In this document: positions 52,349-59,511 of the stretch, piece by piece
Position numbering within the stretch: the stretch's first letter is position 1
Layout: every line of letters begins with the position of its first letter
Translations under genes and position numbers: made by a program
Notes under the pieces: model-generated
What the model saw: the letters and a program-made list of their open reading frames with translations, nothing else
What the model was told of the DNA's origin: nothing
Database searches by the model: none
Assembly (NCBI GenBank): GCA_021740385.1
Contig: JAIOZY010000029.1
Location: 1-59,511, forward strand
Length of the DNA stretch: 59,511 nt
From: Prolixibacteraceae bacterium
GTDB lineage: Bacteria > Bacteroidota > Bacteroidia > Bacteroidales > Prolixibacteraceae
Direction: 5' to 3'

Positions 52349-53176
52349 TTATACCAGCATCGGGTCGTACCCAAATCGCTCGTTGCGGTCGAGTTTGTTA
52401 ATGGCAGCCATCTCTTCAGGGGTTAATTCAAAGTCGAAAATATCGGCATTGGAGGCTATGCGCTCCCTTTTAACCGATTTCGGAATGGTTGCAACGCCCC
52501 TTTGCAGATCCCAGCGTAAGACCACCTGTACCGCACTTTTGTTATGCCGGGCACCAATTTCCTTCAAAAGGTTAATATCAAGAACCCTGCCCTGCATAAT
52601 GGGGCTCCAGGCCTGGTAAAGAATGTTGTTTTTTGCACAAAGGTCGAGCAAATCCTGCTGTATAAGGTACGGATGAAATTCCATCTGGTTCACAGCCGGA
52701 ACAATTTCGGCATCGGGAAGCAACTGGTTCAGGTGTACAGGTAAAAAGTTACTGATGCCTATTGCCTTAACCCTGCCTTCTTTATAAATTTTTTCGAGCG
52801 CCTTCCATGCTTCTTTAAACTTTCCGGTTACCGGCCAGTGTATAAGGTACAGGTCGGCATAATCGAGCCCAAGCCGTTTCAGGCTTTGGTCGTAAGCTTT
52901 CAGGGCCTGATCAAAACCCATGGCATCGGTCCACAATTTGGTTGTGAGAAAGAAATCGTCACGCGCTATTCCGTACTCCTTTATGGCTTCGCCAATGCTG
53001 GTTTCGTTGCCGTAAAAGGCAGCCGTGTCAATCAGTTTATAACCCATGTCGAACGCTGCTTTTACTGCATTTTTCACTTCGCTGCCCTCGTTGGACTGCC
53101 ATGTTCCCAGTCCAAAATAGGGCATTTCTACTCCGTTGTTTAAGGTAAATGTTCCGTTAATATCAGTAATCTTCAT
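52349..53176 (-). CDS. Aldo/keto reductase
   Basis: The 275-residue enzyme is an NADPH-dependent aldo/keto reductase close to the 2,5-diketo-D-gluconate/methylglyoxal reductase group. The catalytic tetrad is visible: Asp and Tyr in KLIDTAAFYGNE, Lys in LTTKLW, His in YLIHWP. Also present are IGISNF, NQMEFHPYL and the phosphate-binding IPKSVKRERI. The start at 53176 gives the family-like MKITDINGTFTLNNGVEMP. It is convergent with the nucleotidyltransferase gene and divergent from the octaheme operon. The substrate is not predictable. Confidence 0.93.
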   Translation of the reverse strand: MKITDINGTFTLNNGVEMPYFGLGTWQSNEGSEVKNAVKAAFDMGYKLIDTAAFYGNETSIGEAIKEYGIARDDFFLTTKLWTDAMGFDQALKAYDQSLKRLGLDYADLYLIHWPVTGKFKEAWKALEKIYKEGRVKAIGISNFLPVHLNQLLPDAEIVPAVNQMEFHPYLIQQDLLDLCAKNNILYQAWSPIMQGRVLDINLLKEIGARHNKSAVQVVLRWDLQRGVATIPKSVKRERIASNADIFDFELTPEEMAAINKLDRNERFGYDPMLV

Positions 53177-53483
53177 GAATATTGATTTTGTGTATTTTCA
53201 AATATAATTTAGAGATAGGGATTATTCGTGAATAATCCGGGTTAAAAACATAACAGATTCCCTGACCAATGGTTTTTCATTTTTTAGACTCTTTATTAAT
53301 TAGGTTTGCCCATGCTTTTCCAATTGATTGTTAACTTGCAGTTTATTAACTTACATTTTATTTTCAAAATTTCTGACACAAAAATTGAAGTATTTAAACA
53401 TCTAGATAATTGGATATTTTATAATATCTTTGAAATACTATCGTTATAAAGGGATTTTTAAAACTCACAAAACACCGGTCGGA
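53177..53483. promoter_or_regulatory. Divergent control region of the octaheme operon
   Basis: This 307-bp gap holds no gene. On the plus strand TATCTTTG at 53425-53432 is a full match to the -7 consensus, with transcription expected near 53440. No TTG at the right distance was found, which may mean an activator or alternative sigma factor is needed. The start site rules out the frame opening at 53430 and supports the ATG at 53484. Confidence 0.5.
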
Positions 53484-55082
53484 ATGAAGCGAACGATCAT
53501 TATTTTCATCGGGGCAGTAGTAGTAACATTAATATTGGTGAATGTATTCCATGAAGAAACCTACTACAACCTGAAGCTGGAAAAGCTAAAACAGGAATAT
53601 GCCATAAAATCAACATCACCGGTTGACCACAGCCAGTTTGAAGAACTTCAGAAAGACTTTAGCAGCCCACAGGAAGTTACCGAGGCCTGTATTTCGTGCC
53701 ATAACAAACGACACATTGAGATAATGAATTCGTCACACTGGAACTGGGAACGGGTTTCGTATGTCGAAGGCCGGGGCATCTCTTCAATGGGAAAACGCAA
53801 CGTGATCAATAATTTTTGCATTGGTGCCCAGGCCAACGAGCAAGCCTGCGCCAAATGCCACATTGGTTTTGGCATGACCAACGACCATTTCGATTTCAAC
53901 AATGCCCGCAATGTCGACTGCATGGTGTGCCACGACAACAGCGATCAATACATGAAAGGGGCATCGATGGCCGGGTACCCCGATCGTTCGGTAAACCTCA
54001 CCGAAGTAGCACAGGGTGTTGGCAAACCCAACAAACACAATTGCGGAAGCTGCCACTTCAACAGCGGCGGCGGCAACAACGTGAAACACGGCGACCTTGA
54101 AAACGCGCTTCTCGCCTGTGAACGCGAAGTGGATGTACACATGGCAGCCAACGGCATGGACATGGAATGCGTTGCCTGCCACACGGCCGAGAACCACCAA
54201 ATGCTGGGCCGCCTGTACTCGGTATCGTCAACCAATACACAACGTGCAACCTGCGAGCAATGCCACACAACCACGCCCCATTTCGATAACCTGTTAAACA
54301 GGCACAATGCCAAAGTATCGTGCCAGGCCTGCCACATACCTGTATATGCCAAGGTTAACGCCACCAAAATGGAATGGCGCTGGTCAGATGCAGGGCGCCT
54401 GAAAGACGGCAAACCCTTTGAAGAGGACGATGAACTGGGAAATCACAGCTATATGTCGATTAAAGGCTCCTTCAAATGGGCAAAAAATGTTAAACCCGAT
54501 TACGTTTGGTTTAACGGTACGGCCGACCACTACCTGCTGGGTGACACAATCCAATCTGTCCCGGTAATAATAAATCCGCTTTTTGGCTCACACGACGATG
54601 AAGAATCGAAAATAGTCCCCGTTAAAATACATGTGGGCGACCAGATTTACGACAAAAAACACAACATACTCATTCAGCCCAAGCTGTATGCCCCGGAAAA
54701 AGGCGACAGCGCATTCTGGCAGGATTTCGACTGGGCAACCGCTGCCGAAGCGGGGATGAAAAGGGTTGGCCTGCCCTACAGCGGCGATTACGGTTTTGTT
54801 GAAACGGTTATGTACTGGCCCGTGAACCATATGGTATCATCGAAAGAAAAAGCCGTTTCGTGCGCCGAGTGCCATACCCGCGACGATGACGGAAGGCTTG
54901 CCAAATTAACCGGCTTCTACCTGCCCGGGCGCGACCGCTTTAAAACACTCGATTCGATTGCCATTTTCATTTTGTTTGCATCGCTCGCTGCTGTTTTCGG
55001 GCACGCTGCACTGCGCATCGTAACCAGTATACGGCGAAAACGGTACGACGTTGAAATTATTGATTACCAATCAGAAAAATAG
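53484..55082 (+). CDS. Octaheme c-type cytochrome, tetrathionate reductase family
   Basis: The 532-residue protein has eight CXXCH motifs, at residues 69, 122, 146, 187, 229, 257, 280 and 460. Spacing and text (RNVINNFCIGAQANEQACAK, DCMVCHD, GGGNNVKHGDLENALL, NRHNAKVSCQACHIP) match the octaheme tetrathionate reductase (Otr) family. Otr reduces tetrathionate in vitro and also nitrite and hydroxylamine, so the natural substrate is open. An N-terminal membrane anchor (4-22) and a C-terminal helix (487-512) hold it at the membrane with hemes in the periplasm. Cytochrome b follows after 5 bp as electron donor or acceptor. Confidence 0.92.
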   Translation: MKRTIIIFIGAVVVTLILVNVFHEETYYNLKLEKLKQEYAIKSTSPVDHSQFEELQKDFSSPQEVTEACISCHNKRHIEIMNSSHWNWERVSYVEGRGISSMGKRNVINNFCIGAQANEQACAKCHIGFGMTNDHFDFNNARNVDCMVCHDNSDQYMKGASMAGYPDRSVNLTEVAQGVGKPNKHNCGSCHFNSGGGNNVKHGDLENALLACEREVDVHMAANGMDMECVACHTAENHQMLGRLYSVSSTNTQRATCEQCHTTTPHFDNLLNRHNAKVSCQACHIPVYAKVNATKMEWRWSDAGRLKDGKPFEEDDELGNHSYMSIKGSFKWAKNVKPDYVWFNGTADHYLLGDTIQSVPVIINPLFGSHDDEESKIVPVKIHVGDQIYDKKHNILIQPKLYAPEKGDSAFWQDFDWATAAEAGMKRVGLPYSGDYGFVETVMYWPVNHMVSSKEKAVSCAECHTRDDDGRLAKLTGFYLPGRDRFKTLDSIAIFILFASLAAVFGHAALRIVTSIRRKRYDVEIIDYQSEK

Positions 55083-55087
55083 GAACA

Positions 55088-55747
55088 ATGAGAAAAGTAT
55101 ATATCTATAAAGGATTTGAACGCTTTTGGCACTGGACCCAGGCAGCGCTCATTATTTTCCTGGCGCTAACCGGCTTCGAGGTTCACGGCTCGTTTCACAT
55201 TTTCGGTTTCGAAATGGCTGCCCGTTTTCACCGGGTTGCCTCGTGGATGCTCATTGTGCTTATCGTCTTTGCCATATTCTGGCATTTTGTTACCGGCGAA
55301 TGGAAACAATACCTTCCTACTACCAAAAAATTAAAGGCGCAAATCCTTTACTATTCCATCGGGATGTTCAAAGGCGAAAAACATCCAACGAAAAAAACCG
55401 AACTCAGCAAAATGAACCCGCTGCAACGCTTGGTTTACCTTGGCTTTAAACTGGTACTGGTGCCCCTCACGGTTATTTCCGGCATCATTTACATGCTCCA
55501 TAAATTTTTCGACGAGAACAACATGGTCATCATCCGTGATATTCCCTTAGGCAGTGTTGCTTTCTGGCATACCCTGGGCGGTTTTTTACTGATGATCTTC
55601 CTCGTTGTGCACGTGTACATGACCACAACCGGACACACCCCAACATCGAACATTCGTGCTATGTTAACCGGTTATGAAGAACTTGAGGATGAGGATGAAG
55701 AAAAAGAGAGTAAGAAAACATCTGAAAATAAAGAACAACATAAATAA
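55088..55747 (+). CDS. Membrane cytochrome b subunit
   Basis: The 219-residue protein has four membrane helices (about 17-35, 46-66, 117-137, 158-178) with histidines at ERFWHWTQ, ARFHRVASW, FWHTLGG and LVVHVYMTT, placed as heme b ligands in hydrogenase/thiosulfate-reductase-type cytochromes b. The last 30 residues are highly charged (EELEDEDEEKESKK). It would carry electrons between the quinone pool and the octaheme cytochrome encoded 5 bp upstream. The next gene starts 7 bp downstream. Confidence 0.9.
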   Translation: MRKVYIYKGFERFWHWTQAALIIFLALTGFEVHGSFHIFGFEMAARFHRVASWMLIVLIVFAIFWHFVTGEWKQYLPTTKKLKAQILYYSIGMFKGEKHPTKKTELSKMNPLQRLVYLGFKLVLVPLTVISGIIYMLHKFFDENNMVIIRDIPLGSVAFWHTLGGFLLMIFLVVHVYMTTTGHTPTSNIRAMLTGYEELEDEDEEKESKKTSENKEQHK

Positions 55748-55754
55748 TTGCATT

Positions 55755-56273
55755 ATGAAGCCAAAACCCTTTATGAACCCATACCTCGCAGGCTTCCTTC
55801 TCGGGTTGGTACTGCTGGCAACCATATACATTACCGGCCGCGGACTTGGGGCAAGCGGGGCCTTTAAAAGCGTGGTACTCTCAACGGTTGAAAACGTTGC
55901 ACCCCAACATGCCGAAGAAGGACTCTATTATTCCGAATACGCCGAATCACACCCGGGCAGCCCCATGGTAAGCTGGCTGGTTTTTGAAGTTATTGGCGTT
56001 GTTATCGGTGCATTTATATCGGGATTAATTTCAAACAGGGTTGGTTTTAAATTTGAAAAAGGCCCACGGGCAACCAATACCGCCCGCATTATTGGCGCTA
56101 TTTTGGGAGGCGCACTGTTTGGGTTTGGCTCCCAGCTTGGCAGGGGCTGTACCAGCGGATCGGCCCTGAGCGGTATGGCCGTGCTCTCGTTTGGCGGTAT
56201 CATTACCATGCTCGCCATTTTTGGCGGAGCGTACGCTTTGGCATATTTTTTCAGAAAACTTTGGTTAAAATAA
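55755..56273 (+). CDS. YeeE/YedE family sulfur-compound transporter, short
   Basis: The 172-residue membrane protein belongs to the YeeE/YedE group, which in known members takes up thiosulfate through conserved cysteines. Visible here is GSQLGRGCTSGSALSG with the key cysteine, and an N-terminal LAGFLLGLVLLATIYITGRG. Bacteroidota often use two short proteins in place of one long one. A longer frame opens inside the cytochrome b gene, but the ATG at 55755 follows the preceding stop by 7 bp and fits the family. The second YeeE/YedE gene starts 12 bp downstream. Confidence 0.88.
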   Translation: MKPKPFMNPYLAGFLLGLVLLATIYITGRGLGASGAFKSVVLSTVENVAPQHAEEGLYYSEYAESHPGSPMVSWLVFEVIGVVIGAFISGLISNRVGFKFEKGPRATNTARIIGAILGGALFGFGSQLGRGCTSGSALSGMAVLSFGGIITMLAIFGGAYALAYFFRKLWLK

Positions 56274-56285
56274 TTCAGAACTGTT

Positions 56286-57485
56286 ATGGGACCTTTAGTA
56301 CCTTACATTATATCGCAGGAATTCAACCTAATAATTGCCCTTTTAATCGGTATCGGGTTTGGGTTTGTTCTTGAACAGGCCGGGTTTTCTTCAACCCGCA
56401 AACTTGTCGGCCTCTTTTACGGTTACGATTTTACGGTATTGCGCGTTTTCTTCACAGCAGGCGTTACTGCAGCAGTTGGCGTTTTACTGTTGAGTCACTA
56501 CGGGCTGCTCGACCTTCGCGTTATTTACATTAACCCTACTTTTACCCGGTCGGCGCTTGTTGGCGGGGTCATTATGGGCGCAGGTTTCATCATCGGTGGG
56601 TTTTGCCCGGGTACCAGCGTATGCGCTGCTTCGATAGGTAAAATTGACGGGATACTCTTTGTGCTGGGCGGTTTCCTTGGCGTTTTTGCTTTCGTGGAAG
56701 CTTACCCGCTCTTCAAAGATTTTTTCATGGCCGATGCTTTAGGTCCTGTGAAAATTAACGAACAACTAAGCATGTCAATGCCGCTGTTTACCACGCTCAT
56801 GACAGCCGTTGCCATTATTGCCTTTATTGCCACCTGGCAAATTGAAAAACGGGTGCGGAAAATTGACACAAAAACGCCCCGGAAAATGCAAATTCGTTAT
56901 GCGCTGGCCATCGCTGTACCTTTTCTCATTTTAGCTGTAGTTGCTTTCCTGCCGGGCAAAGAAGAAATTATTAAAAACCGCATTGCCGAAGCCAAACGGC
57001 AGCAAAAGTGCGTGTTCCGCGAAATAGCAGCCGATAAACTGGCTTATGAAATTGTGAACCACCACTACCAGCTCAATATTATTGATGTGCGCACGCCCGA
57101 AGAATACGAAGCGTTTCACATTCCCCTGGCCATCAACATCCCCTTTGATGAAATACTTGACCGGAAATGGGAGCGGATCTTCAAGCAAAAAGAAAAGACC
57201 AATATTTTTTATGCCGACAGCGATACACTGGTGCGCATGTCGTGCCTGAAAGCGAAATTTATAGGCAAATCGACCAATTTTATTTTACGTGAAGGGGTAT
57301 CTGAATTCCGCGACATGTACTACAACCCGGCAGAACCGGTAGCCGGGGCAACAAAACAGGAGATCAACACCTACAACTTCCGCACAAAAGCCACGCACGA
57401 TATGGAAAACCTGAAAGATGCCCTGAAAAACATTGGCAAACCGGTTACCAGGGAAGTGAAGGTTGTACAGGGGGGGTGCAGTTAA
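56286..57485 (+). CDS. YeeE/YedE transporter fused to a degenerate rhodanese domain
   Basis: The 399-residue protein has an N-terminal YeeE/YedE half (1-185; IIGGFCPGTSVCAASIGKID with Cys107 in the conserved motif), one further helix (204-222) and a rhodanese-like domain (about 250-350; LNIIDVRTPEEYEAFHIPLA). At the loop where rhodaneses carry the sulfur-accepting cysteine it reads NIFYADSDTLVRMSC, so the active-site cysteine is missing. The domain probably binds rather than transfers sulfur. It ends QGGCS. The last 65 bp of the gene are duplicated beyond the ATPase gene. Operon position with the octaheme cytochrome suggests handling of tetrathionate or thiosulfate products. Confidence 0.88.
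   Translation: MGPLVPYIISQEFNLIIALLIGIGFGFVLEQAGFSSTRKLVGLFYGYDFTVLRVFFTAGVTAAVGVLLLSHYGLLDLRVIYINPTFTRSALVGGVIMGAGFIIGGFCPGTSVCAASIGKIDGILFVLGGFLGVFAFVEAYPLFKDFFMADALGPVKINEQLSMSMPLFTTLMTAVAIIAFIATWQIEKRVRKIDTKTPRKMQIRYALAIAVPFLILAVVAFLPGKEEIIKNRIAEAKRQQKCVFREIAADKLAYEIVNHHYQLNIIDVRTPEEYEAFHIPLAINIPFDEILDRKWERIFKQKEKTNIFYADSDTLVRMSCLKAKFIGKSTNFILREGVSEFRDMYYNPAEPVAGATKQEINTYNFRTKATHDMENLKDALKNIGKPVTREVKVVQGGCS
57419..57483 (+). repeat. 65-bp direct repeat, copy 1 (3' end of the rhodanese fusion gene)
   Basis: These 65 bp are the last 21 codons plus part of the stop codon of the gene at 56286. They match 58886-58950 with two mismatches. This copy ends in TAA and the second copy in TGA. The ATPase cassette lies between the copies. 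Confidence 0.9.
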
Positions 57486-57487
57486 AA

Positions 57488-58702
57488 TTAATACAAAAAC
57501 CCAAACAACCAAAGCGGAATATGATTGGCAAAACCTGTTTCAATATCATCGGAAACCACATAAGGGTGTTCAATACCTTTGAGCTGTTTCGATGTTTTGC
57601 TTTTCCCTCCAATTTCAAACACATATTTATCGTCAACAATAAAATCGCCCAACCTGGGATAATCAACTGTACAAATATGTTTTAACTGGTTTAAAAAGAA
57701 TGTTTCGCGAACAGTCCCCTGGTTTATCCCATCATTTGATATCACATACATCAGGTTCGTATTGTTGATATATATTTTTCTGGGCTTCCCCAATATTTTA
57801 TTGCCAACTGCCTTTGCACCAAGCGTATTGATCAGCTCGGCTTTTTCAAGCAGATTGATGTACTTGATGAGTGTCCTTTGGTCGGTAACATAAAGATTGC
57901 TTTTAAGATTGCTTAAGTTTGGAACGTAGGGAACCGTTGTACTTATTGCAGCCAGCAACTGTTTCATTTTATGCAGGGTTTCATGTTTTATATCCGAAAT
58001 GTATGGAATGTCTGCATCGATGATAACATTAACAATCTCGGCCAGGCGACTAAAAAAAACATCCCACCCATCAATAAAAAACGGATAATATCCCATTTTG
58101 AGATACGCTTTAAAGTGAGGTAATATTCGAATATTGGTTGTTATTTTCCTTGAAATTTCGATGTGCCCTTTCAGGATATCTTGGAGCTCAAAAGTTGAAC
58201 TGGTATATATCCCTGTCATTTCAAGATACTCCCTAAAAGAAAGTCCTTTGAGCAGATAACTTACTTTTCGCCGGCTCAAATCGCCCAAACCTGTGTAAAG
58301 TTGAAGTATTGAAGAACCGGAATATACTACCTTCAGATCAGGAATCGAGTCGCTGATATTTTTTAGTTCCAACGACCAGTCAGCATTTTGATTTTTTCGT
58401 GGGTATTTATGAACTTCATCAATAAACAAACATTCACCTCCATATTTGTAGAAAGTTTCAGCTGTTTCAACCAGGCTCTCTTTAAAAAAATAGGGCATAT
58501 CGGCCGAAACATAGAGCACATTGCTACCCGCCAATAAAAGATCTTTAGCCTTTTGGAGCATCAATGTGGTTTTTCCCACACCCCTTGACCCTTTTATTTC
58601 AATCAATTTTAAGTTCCAGTTTATTTTTTCAAACAAACTTCGTTTAAAAGTAACGGGTGTATTTGCTATCAACCGATTGCTTATTTCATATAATTTTTCC
58701 AT
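57488..58702 (-). CDS. AAA ATPase of the AAA_14/DUF4143 type
   Basis: The 404-residue protein has Walker A GSRGVGKTT (about 38-46), Walker B ECLFIDEVHKYP (about 89-100), an YSGSS sensor-like segment, and SRRKVSYLLKGLSFREYLEM typical of this group. A C-terminal DUF4143 domain follows (SNLYVTDQRTLIKYINLLEKAELI, GTVRETFFLNQLKH, DFIVDDKYVFEIGGKSKT). These ATPases are abundant in Bacteroidota and archaea, often as mobile single genes, and their role is unclear. The stop codon lies 3 bp from the stop of the convergent gene, and 65-bp copies of that gene's end flank it. A minus-strand TAATTTTG at 58726-58733 is a likely -7 box. Confidence 0.92.
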   Translation of the reverse strand: MEKLYEISNRLIANTPVTFKRSLFEKINWNLKLIEIKGSRGVGKTTLMLQKAKDLLLAGSNVLYVSADMPYFFKESLVETAETFYKYGGECLFIDEVHKYPRKNQNADWSLELKNISDSIPDLKVVYSGSSILQLYTGLGDLSRRKVSYLLKGLSFREYLEMTGIYTSSTFELQDILKGHIEISRKITTNIRILPHFKAYLKMGYYPFFIDGWDVFFSRLAEIVNVIIDADIPYISDIKHETLHKMKQLLAAISTTVPYVPNLSNLKSNLYVTDQRTLIKYINLLEKAELINTLGAKAVGNKILGKPRKIYINNTNLMYVISNDGINQGTVRETFFLNQLKHICTVDYPRLGDFIVDDKYVFEIGGKSKTSKQLKGIEHPYVVSDDIETGFANHIPLWLFGFLY

Positions 58703-58725
58703 TGGCTTTTATATCTGACAAAAGA

Positions 58726-58839
58726 CAAAATTAGTATATCTTGTAATATATTACATGTTTTCTAAATATTTTTTGTACTATATTACATTTTCGATATTGT
58801 TTTTAATGTAATATATTACAAACAAAGGCAATATCTTTG
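58726..58839. promoter_or_regulatory. Divergent control region with three palindromic operators
   Basis: TGTAATATATTACA, a perfect 14-bp palindrome, occurs at 58742-58755 and 58807-58820, with a one-mismatch version (TGTACTATATTACA) at 58774-58787. Start-to-start distances are 32 and 33 bp, about three helical turns, so the sites face one side of the DNA. A minus-strand TAATTTTG (58726-58733) serves the ATPase gene. A plus-strand TATCTTTG (58832-58839) points away from it to DNA without a gene. This is the layout of a divergent repressor-controlled region. Confidence 0.7.
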
Positions 58840-58885
58840 GTCAAATTTTTCATTAAAACCAATAAATAAAACTTTTTCCAGACGT

Positions 58886-58950
58886 TGCCCTGAAAAACAT
58901 TGGCAAACCGGTTACCAGGGAAGTGAAGGTTTTACAGGGGGGTTGCAGTT
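58886..58950 (+). repeat. 65-bp direct repeat, copy 2
   Basis: This is the second copy of 57419-57483. Read in the same frame it still encodes the 20 C-terminal residues of the rhodanese fusion protein and a TGA stop, although no gene leads into it. It may be the original gene end, displaced by insertion of the cassette. Confidence 0.9.
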
Positions 58951-59101
58951 GAAAAGAAGAGGCCTAAAGAACAGACCCTTGCACTGCAAAACTCACAAAA
59001 TACACTCCGTCAGGATTATGGAATTTGTATTTCCTGCTCATGAGGATTTTTTTTTAAATATAAAAATTATAAGGCTATATTTCAATTGCATTCTTGTATG
59101 C

Positions 59102-59138
59102 CCCAGCCTTATTGGCTGGGACACGGTTCACAGAACCG
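59102..59138. repeat. Two adjacent short hairpins
   Basis: CCCAGCC-TTATT-GGCTGGG (59102-59120) is followed by CGGTTC-ACA-GAACCG (59124-59138). Both stems are perfect. They resemble the hairpins at 42-120 in architecture only. They lie in the gene-free stretch 58951-59233, which otherwise shows an open but unrecognisable frame and the repeat at 59201. Confidence 0.5.
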
Positions 59139-59200
59139 CGCCAGCGGGGGTATTTCATTTTCCAGCCATCTAGATTTATCTCCTTTTTGTGGGAACTACT

Positions 59201-59230
59201 GTGGCCGGTTTTGTTTTTTCTGCTTTCATA
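59201..59230 (+). repeat. 30-bp repeat shared with 11-40
   Basis: This stretch matches 11-40 with about 27 of 30 identical bases in the same orientation. It lies just beyond the 3' end of the partial outer-membrane gene. Confidence 0.5.
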
Positions 59231-59233
59231 CTT

Positions 59234-59511
59234 TCAAAACCGTATACCCGCTGTTATACCAAAGTCATAAGTTCGATACCCCGAATCATCATAACTGTTA
59301 AAACCACATGTTGCCCCGGCAAAAAACCTCTCTGAAATGTTGTAGACCAGGCCAAGTTTTGCACAAAGCCCGATATCAATTATGCGGGTATAATAAGGTG
59401 AAACCATATAAAAATCGCCTTCATTTTCCCAAAAATCAATGTAATATCCCATTTGGGTATTGGTAAAATATGTAAAGGAAATATAGGCCAACGATGCCCC
59501 GGCTGCTACCG
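59234..59511 (-). CDS. C-terminal part of an outer-membrane protein (cut by window edge)
   Basis: The minus-strand frame stays open to the end of the window, so the gene begins outside it. The visible part of about 92 residues shows alternating strands of an outer-membrane barrel: LAYISFTYFTNTQMGYYIDF, DIGLCAKLGLVYNISERFFA, GATCGFNSYDDSGYRTYDFG, and ends GITAGIRF with the terminal phenylalanine typical of barrels. A TTG at 59487-59489 region could be read as a start, but the frame before it looks continuous (VAAGAS), so the protein is partial. No family is recognised. Confidence 0.6.
   Translation of the reverse strand, partial: VAAGASLAYISFTYFTNTQMGYYIDFWENEGDFYMVSPYYTRIIDIGLCAKLGLVYNISERFFAGATCGFNSYDDSGYRTYDFGITAGIRF

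Noticed and set aside
58943-59301. Plus-strand frames after the second 65-bp repeat
   Set aside because: They overlap hairpins and a dispersed repeat and show no family features, so no gene is called.
1-59511. CRISPR arrays, tRNA or rRNA genes, insertion sequences with transposase
   Set aside because: None was seen: no regularly spaced identical repeats with spacers, no tRNA-like cloverleaf and no transposase-like protein.

Overview
The window is a chromosomal stretch of a Bacteroidota bacterium. It fits the order Marinilabiliales and probably a Prolixibacteraceae-like lineage, but that placement is an inference from gene content and no marker gene was compared. Signs of the phylum are promoter-like elements of the Bacteroidota form (TTG, 19-22 bp, TAnnTTTG), a type IX secretion tail on a CotH protein, SusC/SusD genes, a DUF4249/TonB-receptor pair, many short lipoproteins with acidic residues after the lipobox cysteine, and eukaryote-like aconitase, isocitrate dehydrogenase and citrate synthase. 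No rRNA, tRNA, CRISPR array, transposase or integrase gene was seen.

Layout. 1-807: repeat-rich intergenic DNA with hairpins and a 107-bp inverted-repeat element. 808-3134: purM and prfA. 3239-8575 (minus): lipoproteins, a MarR regulator with a clear promoter/operator region, a DUF4197 protein and a secreted CotH-like protein. 8846-13889 (minus): rsfS-ftsH-DUF2007-cdsA-psd-pssA, ribosome silencing, membrane protein quality control and phosphatidylethanolamine synthesis. 13948-18384: birA, an SRPBCC protein, pyrE, a NUDIX hydrolase, a thioredoxin-fold protein without its redox cysteines, and coaD. 18440-22686: trehalose genes (GH15 hydrolase opposite a fused OtsA-OtsB). 22676-26055: an outer-membrane protein and an ABC exporter pair. 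26323-31579: acn, icd and gltA, the oxidative start of the TCA cycle. 31640-32010: two decayed gene fragments. 32498-41026: a small polysaccharide utilisation locus (two-domain lipoprotein, SusC, SusD, GH43 endo-arabinanase), predicted to act on arabinan. 41098-42137: a YafQ-type toxin/antitoxin pair between direct repeats, followed by a structured non-coding element. 42142-51625 (minus): a partly very AT-rich run of six genes (transglutaminase-like lipoprotein, O-antigen-ligase-like membrane protein, small secreted protein, PPIase-like lipoprotein, TonB receptor, DUF4249). 52019-53176: an orphan nucleotidyltransferase and an aldo/keto reductase. 53484-57485: an operon for an octaheme cytochrome of the tetrathionate reductase family, a membrane cytochrome b and two YeeE/YedE sulfur-transport proteins, the second with a degenerate rhodanese domain. 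57488-58950: an AAA ATPase cassette between 65-bp copies of the 3' end of the preceding gene. 59234-59511: the C-terminal part of an outer-membrane protein cut by the window edge.

The most unusual features are the ATPase cassette with its duplicated target, its control region with three evenly spaced copies of a palindrome (TGTAATATATTACA), and the presence of nearly the same palindrome at the MarR promoter 53 kb away. Other points of interest are the toxin/antitoxin cassette with the hairpin-rich element beside it, the sulfur-linked octaheme operon, and the uncharacterised AT-rich gene cluster.
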